From contig JAMXBD010000971.1 of the NCBI GenBank assembly GCA_024138025.1, positions 62,001 through 126,000 of the forward strand: 64,000 nucleotides of DNA, given 5' to 3'. The notes below the pieces were generated by a model. It saw nothing but the letters and a program-made list of their open reading frames with translations. It was not told the origin of the DNA and made no database searches. Shown piece after piece: positions 46,367 to 59,189 of the stretch. This DNA comes from Combretum micranthum (taxonomy: Eukaryota; Streptophyta; Magnoliopsida; Myrtales; Combretaceae). Both the position numbers and the translations under genes were made by a program. Within the stretch, counting starts at the first letter, position 1. Each line of letters opens with the position of its first letter.

Positions 46367-47720
46367 TAATGCACCAAAAGTATCATCAAGATGTACATTA
46401 AGTGGAAAAGGAACTACTAAGAGTGTAGAACCAGTGAGTACAACATCCCAAAGAATATCCATAAAAAACTTTATTTGATGTAAAAGAAAACCATGAGGAC
46501 CACAACAAACTTCAATCCCTAAGAAAAACTAAACATCCTTGAGATCCTTCATGGCATAAACTCGACCAAGTTTCTTCTTAGTAGTAGCAATCTCATTGAG
46601 ATTATTACTTACAATTAATACATGTTTACATAGACTAAAATCACTAATAAATTATTCCCTTGTTGTCAAGTAAACAAGAAGTAATCAACTTTTGATTGCT
46701 AGAATCCCAAAGAACAAATGGAATGAGTGAATTCTTTGTTCCATTGGTGTGATTCTTGCTTTAAACCATAAAGCAAATGCATAAGTTTACACATTTGATT
46801 AGAAGCCGCAAGCACATAACCTTTAAGGGGCTTCATATATATTTCTTCATCGATAGAGCCATGTAAAAAGGCGTTATTTACATTCAATTGGTGTACAAAC
46901 CAACCCTTAGCAGTAGCTATAGCCAACAAGAGCCTAATAGTGGTTAATTTTGCAACCAGAGAGAAGGTTGTGTGTAGTCAATACCCTTGATTTAATTATA
47001 GCCTTTTGCAACTAATTTTGCTTTGTATCTTTTAATAGATCCATAAGATCTGTGTTTGATGTTATGCACCCATTTGCAGCCTATGGGAGTTTTACTTGGT
47101 GGCAAGGAGACTAAATACTAGGTATGGTTAGTTTCTAGAGTATTTAGCTCTTTATTCATTGCTTCCACCCATTTTGGATCTTGTTTTGCTTCATGATAAT
47201 TCTAAGGTTCCTGAATTGTAAATACATTTTCTAAAGAAGCCACATAATCCAAAGGGTAATGATCAAAGGAATGAAAATTGAACAAAGGATACAAATGTGG
47301 ATTTGGACAAGTGTTTAGTTGTGGAAATGTCACTCTGTGTTACGTTAGGTTATGTATTCATTCACATTTTACGGACAAAATCATTCAACCAAGCACGAGT
47401 CTTTCTTTCTCTATGTGATCTACGAACTGTATGATGTGAATCATGAGTATGTGAAGATGGATCTAAATGATGAACAAGAACAGAAGGTAAAGAAATAGGA
47501 ACATCATCAGATTCAACAAATTTGACTCAACGAAACAAGTTAGAATCAGATGTCACTAAGCACTCTGATTTGAAAGGAAAGATGTGTTCATGAAAAACAA
47601 CATCCCTACTAACAAACAATTATTTAGTATTTAGATCATACAATATGTCCTTTTTTGATGATTGGAAATCCTAAAAATATACATTTTCTTCCTTGAGTAT
47701 GAAATTAGTCCCTATATTGT
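46367..47720 (-). pseudogene. Copia D integrase tail and reverse transcriptase
   Basis: Minus strand from right: integrase tail KCIFLGFP..K...YDLN and RDVVFHEHIFPF near 47560-47690, KWVH..K and YKAKLVAKGYNQ near 46990-47080, then the open piece 46699-46929 with QLNVNNAFLHGSIDEEIYMKPLKGY and LLYGLKQESHQWNKEF. It continues to AMKDLKDV.FFLGIEV near 46500-46560. The metal-binding YVDD strand was not cleanly readable. Stops are frequent. Confidence 0.85.
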
Positions 47721-48779
47721 GCTAGAATAGAAGCATAACTAAGCGAAGGCTAAGTCCAATAAGTTCACCTTAGAAAGTGTCAATGGTAATTTATAGAGAG
47801 AAATGGATCATCATCCTTATCATTTAAATATTAGCAAAGAATAATAAATTGGTTAAATAACCCTAAATAGATTCAACCAAAAAAAAAAAAAACCTAAATA
47901 GAAGATAGCCTAATTATACATATTGAGATTTAATTGATACCTACTTGCTAAACAAAAGTTAAAAAGGTAAAAGAAAATTTCAACAAGCCTTATACTGAAT
48001 AGACCGATGTTAAAAACTGAATTATCCTTTGTTTTTCTAGTAAGTCAAAGCATCCTAATTGGTATAATGTAAAACTCACCAAACTACACAAATGGGTATA
48101 ACCATGTGATTTGTTACTCATCTAAATAATTAACACTTAAATATAATTTAATTAATATTCCATCTTTGTCATAAATTTATAAGATACAAACTACGTCATC
48201 TAAATGTTGATTCATTTTATTTATTTGAAATATATGTATTATCTTGCATTTTATTTGCACTTATATATAGATATATATTGTATAAAATATTTTTGAATTG
48301 TATGGTATTTACACACACATACATATATATATATATGTACATATTGTTATATTAGATTTTGAAATCCAAAAGTTTCACTTCAATGCCTCAACTTTTCAAT
48401 TATAACGATCTATATGAATAATATATTAAATCAAGCTTGAACTTCATAATATTAAACTTGATTTGTTTGTGAATAAAATTTAGTTCACATTGAGTATAAA
48501 TATTGATTGAATTCAAGTTAACTTTGAATATTAACTTTACATTAATTATAATTACAAAATATTTTTAAAAATTTGAGTCCGTTGAAACAGTGAGTTCAAA
48601 GTGAGTTTTGATAAAAAAAAAAAATCTATTTCACAATTACGTAATTAATGGAGTTAAGTTACACTTAATTGACAAAACGTATTTGCGTTTGGATATGATT
48701 GTGTTTTTTCAATTTATGTGTTGTTTATGTATGTGCTATCAATATTCTAAGACATAACTACACTGTAGGTAGCATTTAG
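47721..48779. other. Intergenic between copia D and copia F
   Basis: AT-rich, with an A12 run near 47880 and a CA/TA tract at 48312-48337. No coding similarity or LTR end was recognised. The last five bases (tttag, 48775-48779) should be the target duplication of copia F. Confidence 0.5.
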
Positions 48780-49348
48780 TGTTGGGAATTTAGGGATCAA
48801 TACACAATGGAAATATATTTTCGTTTTCAAATAAAACGAACCGTAAATTCTCAATTGCGGATTTATGCGATTCAATCTAATTAAAAGGATAGAATTACCT
48901 TTTTGATGCTTTAAAATACTAGAAATTCGGATCTAAGATGTTGCAAACGCGAACCCCCTCTATTGTATCCACACGAATGAATTTCTAATTGGATCTTTGT
49001 ATGTGCTAGCACGTAGGAACAATTCCTAAATATTGTGAATCTCTTTCAGTAGGGTTTCTCACTTTTGAGTTACAAAGTTTCTCTGTAATTCTAATGTGGC
49101 GGCAAGCGTCTCTTAAAAACCCTAAGTGAGATCACTATGTCCTATTTATAAGAAACTATGCCATAGTCAACTGCCCTAATCTTAGTAGGGATTTCAAAGG
49201 CTATTAGGAATTCCAAAAGACACACATAAGTTATTATGACACACTTCTTAAAAATGATTGTAATTAATAATTATTTATTAATCTTAATCTTATTAAGATT
49301 AATAGATAATTAAATAGTATCCATATGGCTCAGGGCACATCATTAGCA
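48780..49348 (-). repeat. 3' LTR of copia F
   Basis: 569 bp. Plus strand TGTTGGGAATTTAG...CATCATTAGCA. The minus-strand polypurine tract (caaatgggagat, 49349-49360) abuts its start. The partner LTR is outside the window. Confidence 0.8.
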
Positions 49349-49361
49349 ATCTCCCATTTGC

Positions 49362-50143
49362 ACTAGGCCTAGATAATTCCCTATGGGCTTATTAAAATAA
49401 CCCATGGTTCGATTAATTCATTCTTTGTGCGACCATTTAGACCCATAAGACATAATTAGTCTCTAGCAAGACATAATGCCTACCCAAATTAAGTGAATAT
49501 TGGTGATCCAACTTTTCTTATTAGCTGTTAGTTATTTAATCCTTTTGTTACATGATATCATATAATTAAACATAAAGTGTGGATCAATATACTCTTATAT
49601 TGTTTAATCACATATTTCTTGACTGCAGAGTATGACTGACTTAAACAAATAATATTGATAACTCTTTGTCAATTCATTCGAGCATGGCCATGCATTTCTC
49701 AGTCTTACTCATCAAGAGGCCCAAAAGATATCTCTCTCAAATTAATGAGAGGAACAAATCCCATCTTAATCACTCAACTTCCTCTACATGATTTACATTA
49801 TGCCCAATCTCAACCTTTATAATTATCTGGTCAAAGATAACATTTGATTGGGTCAAAACACAATATTCCTCATGTTGGAATCCATGGTGATTTCAGGTCT
49901 AAGGATTAAAACAACACTGCAAATGAGAATTACTTATCACATTGATCCATATAGCATTCTCATATTTAGTCATTCTAATATAATATACGCTTACATGTAT
50001 TCATGTGCTGAATTAATATCTCATATCCATGATTAGTAAAACATGATCATCATCCAGCCAACATACTAGTCTTAATTCATCATCATTCCATATAATGAAC
50101 GACTAGGGATAATTTAGAATAAAGCTATTTCTCACATTATGGT
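49362..50143 (-). other. 3' non-coding part of copia F
   Basis: Between the RNase H stop and the polypurine tract of F, in element terms. No ORF of note; 49848-50036 is open by chance. It continues beyond A4 at 53554. Confidence 0.6.
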
Positions 50144-53100
50144 TGTCACGCCCCGTAGGGTATCCTAAACGTAACAGTCCGCCACATACTAAGTAAGACT
50201 CTCGAGTTCCCTAACCGGGGCCTTCGGGAGCCTTAAGTAGATGTAAAGCGTTCCCTTACGACAATAGAATACTTCAACAAATGGAGTTTAACAGTTTAAC
50301 AAGGCATTCATTAGCCATAGATAATAAATCAAAACGCATAAATCTTTAAGGTTTACAAAATCTAAGGGGCATTCCCCCGCAAAAGAATAACAGTCTATTA
50401 CAGTCATCCAGAGTCCTTAGTTTCCAATGGAAGTCTATACAAAAGAAATGAATCAAACTTCTATGGGAAACTCCTATCTCCGGTACCTGCGCTGTGGCTT
50501 GCCTTGGCCTAAGCCATATAAACTCATGCTGCAAAAGATAAACACTATCGGGGCGTAAGCTAACTAGCTTAGTGAGTAATACTTCCATAACGCAATTAAT
50601 ACAATCATTCAAACAAGTAATTATTCAAGCAAGTGCATGCACCATACAAATGAAATCATCAAACATATGACCAACCGGAAATCATATGTGGATGGACTTG
50701 CGCCCTCCATCCCGGGTTAGCAGATTAACGAATCCTGCGGTACGACGCCGTTTAAGCTCACGGTCAACTGATTAAAAGCTCGTTTTATGGATCACGATTA
50801 AACATTCGTTTTATGGATCACGATTAACCTCACATTCGTTTTATGGGTCACGAAAAACCAACCAATGCAAATGCTCCAACCCCATGTGACATGAATGAAC
50901 TCAGTTATAGTCGGAGTCGAATAGTCATTAATTCGATTCTTTTAGTGACCAACAAGTATACGCAGACATTTCATATGATTCTAATAAACAATCAATATCT
51001 TAACACCCGGTTTCGATATGCTTTAAGTTCCATTTCACATATCAACAATTCACAACACAAATAATTCCCACATACCCCATCATGCTTGTACAATTTCTTT
51101 TATCTTTGCCTACATCACTAGTGCCACTACATTACATTCACAAGCATTAATTGAGAGTGGAAGTAACTCACTCGGCCATGGGTCACCAAACTCCTTAATA
51201 GTAATAATCGGGTGGTAGAGAGTCGTCCTGCTCGGAATCACCTACCAATCAAGAATAATCCCTATGAGATTCTCACCATGTAATTAAATCAAACTATACA
51301 TCTAGACTAGTTGAATTCGGATTTCTCGCTATATTTGGAAGTTCCGACTTAAAACGGCCATAACTTGGTCATTTTAACTCGGAATTTCGCAAACTTTATA
51401 TCGATCTTCATCTACTTCGAAAGATCTATCTAATTCAAGTATTAAATCCAAGTTTTGAAAATCATAGGGTCACGGAACAGTGGGATCAGTTCTGTTCCGC
51501 AATTGATCCAACTTTGAAAATGTGTTTTGCTTTTGATAAGAAATGTTCCTAGTGAGTGATTTATGCATGAAGGATTTAGGAATGAACTAAATGTGTATGC
51601 TATGTAATGAACTCATGTGTGCATGGTCATGATGATTTTTGTAGTAATCAACTTTTAGGAATTCCTAAGTGTTGGGGAAAGTTTCATAAAGGCTAATTCT
51701 AAGAAGTTATTCTCCCACATTATACTCCTTAGGGTTTCTTTGGTTTTAATCTTGTAATCTACTTATTATTTACTAAAATAGGTTCTCAAAGTCTATAATA
51801 GTCATGGCCTCCATTCATGCACAAAATTTCACATTTTCATTTGGTAAACATGTTTTCAAATAAGCTAGTTGTAAAAATCCGAATTTTCCAAATTTTCTTT
51901 TCTTACATTTTTCTTAAGGGAAATCTAGTCTAATGCATTAAAAATTGGGGCTTCAATGTATACATTATCTAAGGACTTCATTTAGCTTATAAAACATCCA
52001 TTTTAGACTTAAATACTAAGTGTTTATATAGGCATTACACAAAGTTACGAATTTGACTACACATTTAAAGTCAACATTTTTCATCCTAACTTCACCTCTT
52101 GTTTTCCTTATTTTTATCATGCCTAAACTCATCTAAACTTATGAAAATAATTCCTTCAACATATCTATTACACATACCCTTCATTTTTCTTATGAAATAT
52201 AAGTTTAAAATTGATTTTGGAGGTCTTTAGGGTAGGGTTTCCATTTCATCCGAATTTTCAACTTTTCATATCTAACAAAGTCCTTCCTTTTTCAATGTTC
52301 TTGCCATCTATATGTGGAGATATACTATCTAGCATCTCTATACATGAACAAGACCTCATTTTTATGATCAATAAAGCACATAAAAAAAATGAACCTATGA
52401 TCATGCATGTACATAAAGTGGTGGATGTCTAAACCTTAGATCTACTACATATGATGTGTATAACATGATCTCATGGCATGAACATCAATATAAATACAAG
52501 GTCATTACTATATATGCATGAGCAACATGAAATCTTAACAAATGCATTTAAACACAAGATCCATGTCTTGTGATGGCTTGACATCCTTGTTCATGCATTT
52601 CCATATCCCTAGCATGAGCATCATAGGGTTTTGATGAGGAAATACACAAGGTATACCTTTGCCATTACAAGAATAGGAAGAACAAGGCTCACATACACAT
52701 ACCAATGGAGGATCTAAGATAGAAATGGAGAGCTTGAAGTTGAAAATGCAAGAGGGAGAGGGAGGGGGTTGCTCGGCACAAGAAGAAAGAGAAGAGAGAG
52801 TTTTCTCTTTTTCAATTTTGAAACAAGAAGAAAATGAGAGAGAGAGAGAAATAGTATATATATAAGTGATTTAGGGTTTAGTTAATTAAAAGAAGTAAAA
52901 ATAACACAAATGAGGGGGAAAATAGGAGGGAGGGGCGCCGGCCATATGTGTGTGTGTGTGTGTGAGAGTTTTGAAAAAAATGAAATTTGTAATTTAGTAA
53001 ATGAAAATGTAATAAATGAAATAAATGTAATAATTATTTAAAAGACAAAATTTCTTGGAAAAGAAAATTGAAATGAGTAGTTGTAAGGATGTAAGAATAG

Positions 53101-53553
53101 GGTATGGGTAGTGTGTAGTGTAGGTTGTACTTGTGAATAGTAGACAAGACATCTACTTTACCGGTTGTTCCGAAAACACGGGAAAAGCTATAACTGTAAT
53201 CTTTATAGCTCGAAAATTATGAAATTGATATTTTTGGAATCCTTATAAAATTACGGTTCTAATGAATATTCCGGAATATTTTTCTGAATCCGTGGCCCGG
53301 GGCACGCTTTTCCGTAATTGGGCTCGGGAAGGCCCGGAATTGAAAAATTCCCGAATTTAAAACTTTCAAAGGTTTGAAATGTACTTGGAACAACAATTCA
53401 AATTCATTTACTCCAAATATTTATTTTACTATGAAACCGAAGGAAAGCCGGATTTAGGGTTCCTAGGCTCATTCACTAAACTCAATCTGATGGGTTAGGG
53501 TTTCGTCTCCACTCCTGGGGTTTTCTAGCTACTGAGAATTCCCGGGGTTTACA
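50144..53553 (-). repeat. Solo LTR A4 (3.4 kb) inside copia F
   Basis: Plus strand TGTCACGCCCCG...GGGGTTTACA, flanked by a perfect ATGGT duplication (50139-50143 and 53554-53558). It aligns in reverse with A7. GA-rich blocks (52735-52850) and a GT repeat (52952-52971) mark the leader and promoter side in minus orientation. No gag/pol, primer site or second LTR is present, so it is solo. The 50346-50612 ORF overlaps a conserved family block but has no known product. Confidence 0.92.
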
Positions 53554-53741
53554 ATGGTTTTACTATTAAAGTCACATACTTTAATGACATAAGGAATAAC
53601 CAATTTATTCAAGGAATAATACTTTATCAAAGAAAAAAGGCCAATAACAACTTTGATAAAGAAAATGACTTGTATTATAAAGATAATAATCATTCAAATG
53701 ACATAGAATCCATATTGCTTAGTTAAACATAAGTTTAACCC

Positions 53742-54350
53742 CTAATACTCCAGTATGACTATCATGCTTAGACTGGAAAGAGGCTTCGTCCATGGATCAA
53801 CTACGTTGTCATATGTATGTACTCTGCATATCTTAACATCTTCTCTATTGATGATCTCTCGAATGAGATGATAACGTCTGAGTATGTGTTTGGATTGCTG
53901 GTGTGATCTTGGTTCCTTAGCCTGTGCAATGGCCCCGTTGTTATCACAATATAGGTCCACTAGATCTGAAATGTTAGGAACAACTCCTAAAGAAGTAATA
54001 AACTTCTTGATCCAAACTACTTCCTTAGCTGCATCCGATGCTGCTATATACTCTACCTCTATGATAAAATTCGCAGCAGTGTCCTATTGGGAACTCTTCC
54101 AGCTTACAATACCTCTATTCAAACAAAATACATAACCTGATTGCGATCGAAAATCATCGGAATCGGACTGGAAACTGGCATCTATGTAACCATTTACCAT
54201 AAGATCAGTTTTTTGTCCTCCATATGTCAAAAAGACATCCTTAGTCCTTCTCAAGTACTTTAGAATGTTTTTTACTGCTATCTAGTGACTCTCACTTTGA
54301 TCTGATGGAACCAATAGCAAAAACATATGGAATCCTACTCATGCGTTCGC
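53742..54350 (-). pseudogene. Copia F RNase H remnant
   Basis: Minus strand: DLYCDNNGAIAQAKEPRSHQ then KHILRRYHLIREIINREDVK, with WTKPLS at the end (53742-53960). Further upstream in the element, AASDAAKEVVWIKKF-like text is visible around 53980-54060. These are the standard RNase H blocks of copia. Confidence 0.85.
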
Positions 54351-55250
54351 ATTCCTCCTTCGAAGCAAGACATTAAGCCTTGCTCAATTTAATTCCATGT
54401 GACATTAGAAGAAATCCTCTCTTAGAATTTTCCATACTAAACCTTTTTAGCACTTTGTCAATGTATGCACTCTAACATAGGCTAATGGTCCTGCTAGATC
54501 TATCTCTTTAGATCTTGATGCTTAGAATATAGGTAGCTTCACCTAAGTCTTTCATTGAGAAACAATTTCCTAACCATGTTTCGACATTTTATAATGTAAG
54601 AATATTGCTTCCAGTGAGTAATGCGTCGTCCACATAAAGCACCAAGAAAACTATTGTACTCCCATTAATTTTCTTGTAAACACAAGGTTCATATTCATTT
54701 TGAAAGAAATCAAACTGTTTGATTGCTTCATCAAAACAAAGATTCCAACTCTGAGATGTTTGCTTCAGTCTAAATGGATCTTTGAAGCTTGCAAACCTTA
54801 TGTGAATTCCCTAAACTGTCAAAACCTTTAGGTTGTGTCATTTACACATCCTCAATAAGGTTTCCATTTAGAAAGGCTGTTTTGACATCCATTAGCCATA
54901 TCTCATAGTCATAATATGTAGCTATAGCAAGAAGAATTCTAATAGACTTAAGCATGACTACAGGTGAAAAGGTTTCGTCATAGTCTATACCATGAGTTTG
55001 TTCAAAACCTTTTGCAACCAATCGTGCTTTGTAGGTATGCACGTTACCATCCATGTTAGTTTTCTTCTTGAAAACCCATTTACACCCAATGGTTTTGACT
55101 CCATTAGGTGGATCAATCAAAGTCCAAACTTGATTATCATACATGGATTGCATTTCATGGCTACTGACCATTTCTCAGAGTTAGGGCCCTTTATTGCTTC
55201 CTGGTAAGATGTAGGCTCATCTTAATCTATGAGCATTACATCACGATTGT
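54351..55250 (-). pseudogene. Copia F reverse transcriptase remnant
   Basis: The open piece 54842-55171 gives QVWTLIDPPNGVKTIGCKWV, YKARLVAKGFEQTHGIDYDE, TFSPVVMLKSIRILLAIA and WLMDVKTAFLNGNL. Downstream the catalytic VLYVDDALL is readable near 54618-54645. Stops and shifts lie between. Together these make a recognisable but dead copia RT. Confidence 0.9.
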
Positions 55251-55316
55251 CAGTGATGAGAAATCTATATCTCTCAAGCTCATGATGAATCCTCCTAGGC
55301 CTACAAGGGCCTTCAG

Positions 55317-56194
55317 TTAGTGGTTCAGGCCATCAACTACTTGTGAGTCTGATTGAACATCCATCATGGGAGCTATGTTAGTTTGTGGTTCTCGAACTTC
55401 TTTGAGTTGTATTTTACTCCCACTGTTTGCTTTAGACACAAATTCTCTTTCTAGAAAGTGACCATTATGAGCAACAAACACTTTGTTCTCAAATTGGTTG
55501 TAGAAGTAATATCCTTTTGTTTCTTTTGGATATCCCATAAACAAGCATTTATCAGATTTGGGTGCCAACTTGTTAGACACTTGACATTTGACATATGCAT
55601 CACAGCTCCATATATTTAGAAAAGACAAACTGGGACTTTTCCCATTCCATAACTCATATGGTGTCTTTTCAACTAATTTTGATGGAAACTTATTCAATAT
55701 AAACACAATAGTTTCTAGGGCATACCCCTAAAAAGATATTAGAAGATTTGTCTTACTCATCATTGATCGAACCATATCTAATAAGGTTCGATTTCTCCAT
55801 TCGGAAACACCATTCTATTGTGGTGTTTCTGGAGGAGTTAGTTGTGAGATTATGCCATAATCCCTAAGATATTCAGAAAAATCTTGGCTTAAATATTCAC
55901 CACTCGATCTGATCAAAGTGTTTTAATATTTTTACCAAGTTGATTTTGTACTTCATTTTTGAATATTTTGAACTTTTCAAAAGATTTAGATTTATGCTTC
56001 ATTAGGTACACATATCCATACCTACTAAAGTCATTAGTAAAAGTAATGAAGTATAAATAACCTGCTATAGCATGTGAACTCAATGGTCCATATATATATG
56101 TATGTATGAGGCTCAACAAGTCAATAGCTCTCTCACTTTATCCAGCAAACAAGATTCGCATGATTCATATTGATAAGTGTCTTAAGACCTTCAT
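55317..56194 (-). pseudogene. Copia F integrase remnant, cut by gypsy C
   Basis: Minus strand: pre-integrase SCESCLLDK near 56130-56165, LIHTYIYGPL with FITFTNDFSRYGYVYLMKHK (55913-56119), GVSEWRN-like text near 55790, and the C-terminal part TPYELWNGKSPSLSFLNIWSCDAYVK...FMGYPKETKGYYFY (55317-55706). The reading stops where element C begins at 56195, within about ten residues of the zinc-site cysteines. Confidence 0.9.
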
Positions 56195-57506
56195 TGTTTG
56201 TGCATTATTTAGCATATTTTATATATTATTTGAGTAATTCATCAAAGGAAAGAACTTTTATTGGGTTAATTACTTTTTTCAGGATATTATGGAATAATGG
56301 AGCTTTTTAAGAGATTTATCATGAAAGAAACCAAGTTATTGAAGGATTATGGAGCCTAGATGAAGTTGCTGGTCATACACTAGTAATTATACACTACTAG
56401 TGTAGATTTGGAGGATAAACTTGAAGAAAAATCAGCTTTTTCAATGTACACGACCCAGCTACACGGGTAGTGTAGGATGAGTAGTGTACACATGACAACA
56501 AAGGAAAATGCGCTGGAATTATGTTGTACACGCCCCGACTACACGGTCGTGTAGGGTACCCGTGTATGAGCAATTTTGTATAAATACAGCCTTCTTTCAT
56601 TGTTTGAGGAAGGAGAGAGTCAGATATCATTCTAACCCTAAGTTCGTCTTTTGGAGAGCTTTTCAAGAAGAATTGACGGCACAACCATCCGGAATCACAA
56701 CAATTGTTTCAAAGGGGTTTTTGTTATTATGTTTATTTAAACTCTTCTAGATCTATTGTTTCTGTTGTTTATCATATGGAAGAGTAGATTTGTATGCCCT
56801 AGGTTTTGTGAAACCCTAACTCATGTTCTGAATTGTTATCAATTGATGAAAAGTTTTGATCTTGAATTCATTCATGTGATTTAATTGTCTTGTATAATTT
56901 TCTGGCCAGGATTATTGCTTGTTTGATTCTTATTAGTTAGAAAGAGATTTCAACTAATAGGATAGATCTTACATGAATGATAAATTTGCATGTTTCACCT
57001 AGACATAGGGAGGCTTCGAATTTCTGCTATAAAGATTAAATCTTTATTTAGGGTTTGTGAGTTTTATGCAATTTTACATTGGCGTGAGTGAAGGAAGAGA
57101 TTCCCATTTTCTCATGTAAAATTAGGAATCAATTGACTTGAAGAGAGTAATTGGTTTAATTTAGAAACCCTGCAGTTCAAGATTTGATTTTTCATCAGTT
57201 AATTTTATCATAAGTATTAAGGGTTAGGGTGGATCAAAACTAGGGGCATTGTTGTGAATTGAATTAAATTAAGGAAAGCTCTCATATTCTATAATTAGGG
57301 TTTGTCAATTATTAGTATAATTATTAGGGTTAATACAATCTTTTGATAATTTAGACTAGATAGTAGTGAAAGGGTATTACTAGTAATTGCCCATAGATCT
57401 TAGGACGACATCCGAGTTAATTTATACTACAAGATAGGTGCGCTGCCTTGTGTGGATTTGAATTAATTGGATTATAAATTTTATACTTGGTGATCATACA
57501 CACATC
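56195..57506 (+). repeat. 5' LTR of gypsy C
   Basis: About 1.3 kb, TGTTTGTGCATTATTTAGC...CACACATCA. TATAAATA lies at 56579-56586. In the 190 bp before it are palindromes TACACTA C TAGTGTA (56390-56404) and CTACACG GT CGTGTAG (56539-56554). The exact 3' end is uncertain by a few bases because the second LTR is not in the window. Both flanking ORFs here are shadows. Confidence 0.8.
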
Positions 57507-57513
57507 AAAAGTT

Positions 57514-57531
57514 TTGGCGCCGTTGCCGGGG
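57514..57531 (+). promoter_or_regulatory. Primer binding site of gypsy C (tRNA-Asp type)
   Basis: ttggcgccgttgccgggg matches the TGGCGCCGTTGCCGGGG primer site used by Athila and Tat elements. Confidence 0.9.
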
Positions 57532-57644
57532 ATCTAGCAATATTAGGAAAGCCTTATTAGCTGCTAATTTAGTCATTTTTTTTATTTATTTTTCTCTTCT
57601 TCTATTTAAAAAAAAAATACTATCCATTTCATCTCTTGCAGTTT

Positions 57645-59175
57645 ATGACAAGTAGTTCTTCATCGGAGAATTTTGAATTTGATCCTGAAATAGACCGGAC
57701 ATTTCACAGGAGGCAAAGAGAAAGAAGAGCCAATCTAGAGACTTTGGAAACCATGGAAGGACAAGGAAATGAACTGATCCAAATCAAGTTGGTGGGAATG
57801 AAATAATCCACTTCAAGTTGCTGGAAATGAAGTGCATAGACCCATGTGGGACTTGTTTATGCCCACGTTGAAGGAGTCGCTCCACCTATTGCATGGCCTG
57901 CAATACAAGCGAATAATTTTGAGCTGAAGCCTGCTCTAATTCAGATGGTGCAGGTAAATCAATTTGGAGGAGGAGCTTCTGAAAATCCACACGATCATTT
58001 GTCAAGATTTCTACAGATATGTGCCACCGTTAAGAGTAATGGGGTATCCGATGATGCAATACGCCTTAGACTATTCCCTTTTTCTCTTAGGGATAAGGCA
58101 AGCAACTGGTTAAATTCACTACCCCCTCATTCCCTAACCAATTGGGATCAAGTGGCACGGAAATTTTTGGAGCAATTTTTCCCACCAAGCAAGACAATAC
58201 AATTGAGAAATGATATACTCTCCTTTCGTCAGTATGAGGGTGAATCACTCTATGAGTTTGGGAGAGGTTCAAGGAAATCCTTAGGCGTTGTCCTCACCAT
58301 GGAATTTCTCTTCATGATCTGGTTAGAATTTTCTATTCTTCCCTTGGTGATCAATTGAAGATTATGATTGATGCAGTGGCTGGTGGAAGTCTATGAAGAA
58401 AAGCGCTCCTGAGGCATATGATCTGATAGAAGATATGGCAAGAAACACATTTGTTGGCATAGTGAAAGAAATAAACCGAGGCAAGTAACTGCCAATCATG
58501 AGTCAGAAGCAGTTGCTCAACTTCAAGCACAAGTTGCATCACTTACAGCTCAAATGAGTAGAATGCAACCTATGTCAAATGCAGGGCCAAGTCATATGCC
58601 AAATATGGATGCTTCACCTCAATGCAATTTTCCTACGGGTTTTCAGATTTTCCTATGGGAGATTCTTATGTTCCTGGTGTTAGCTCAAGCATGGAGGGAG
58701 CGAATTTTGTGAACAAACTCGACAGAGGAACCGGAAGCTATAATCCCTATAGCAATACATATAATCGAGGTTGGAGAGATCATCCAAATTTTTCTTGGAG
58801 CAACCAGAATGCACAAAGATCCAATTTTCCACCTGGGTTTCATAAGCTGCAGCCGCAACAATTACCAACGCATCAACAACTTCCTGCTCTTCCACCACCT
58901 GAGAAGAAGCCAAATGTGGAAGAACTTCTAACACAGTTTATCCAGAGTTCTGATGCACGTCATCGAAATCAAGAAGCTTCTATTCACACTTTGGAGCAAC
59001 AAATTGGCCAAATGGCGAAACTGCTTTCAGAAAGACAGCCAGGATCTCTTCCTGGGAATACCGAGCCTAATCCTAAGGAACAGGTGCAAGCCATTAATTT
59101 GAGAAGTGGTAAAGAAGTTCCGAGCAGAAGTGAGGAGGAGCCTGAGCAAAATGTGGAGAAGGAAGTTAACAAATG
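57645..59175 (+). pseudogene. Gypsy C gag remnant
   Basis: A start at 57645 (MTSSSSENFEFDPEIDRTFH) is typical of Athila gag. A stop near 57804 and shifts follow. 57846-58358 carries the gag core: QFGGGASENPHDHLSRFLQI, LRLFPFSLRDKASNWLNSLP and KFLEQFFPPSKTIQLRNDI. 58622-59176 is the C-terminal half (NYNPYSNTYNRGWRDHPNFSW-like, TLEQQIGQMAKLLSERQPGSLPGNTEPNPKE, INLRSGKEVP). No intact zinc knuckle was seen; the region around 58380-58620 is shifted. Confidence 0.9.
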
Positions 59176-59189
59176 AGAATTCTGAGAAG

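Larger units (their letters stand above)
39463..47720 (-). mobile_element. Copia element D, antisense, split by A6 and E
   Basis: A minus-strand copia pol remnant in three pieces: integrase tail and RT at 46367-47720, the RT to RNase H connection at 41938-42100, and RNase H at 39480-39959. Removing solo LTR A6 (TSD AGAAC) and element E (TSD AGAAG) brings the pieces together in consistent order. The right end (integrase and upstream) is lost, as are both LTRs, so this is a truncated fragment. Its left end abuts the right end of H. Confidence 0.85.
48780..56194 (-). mobile_element. Copia element F, antisense, split by A4 and cut by gypsy C
   Basis: Minus-strand copia: 3' LTR 48780-49348, polypurine tract 49349-49361, a long 3' non-coding stretch (49362-50143 plus 53554-53741), RNase H, RT, and integrase up to the point where gypsy element C is inserted (56195). 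The rest (protease, gag, 5' LTR) lies beyond C, outside the window. Solo LTR A4 sits in the 3' non-coding part with TSD ATGGT. Stops occur throughout. Confidence 0.88.

Noticed and set aside
50346..50612. 88-residue minus-strand ORF
   Set aside because: Lies within solo LTR A4, with no homology to a known protein family and no conservation of frame in A7.
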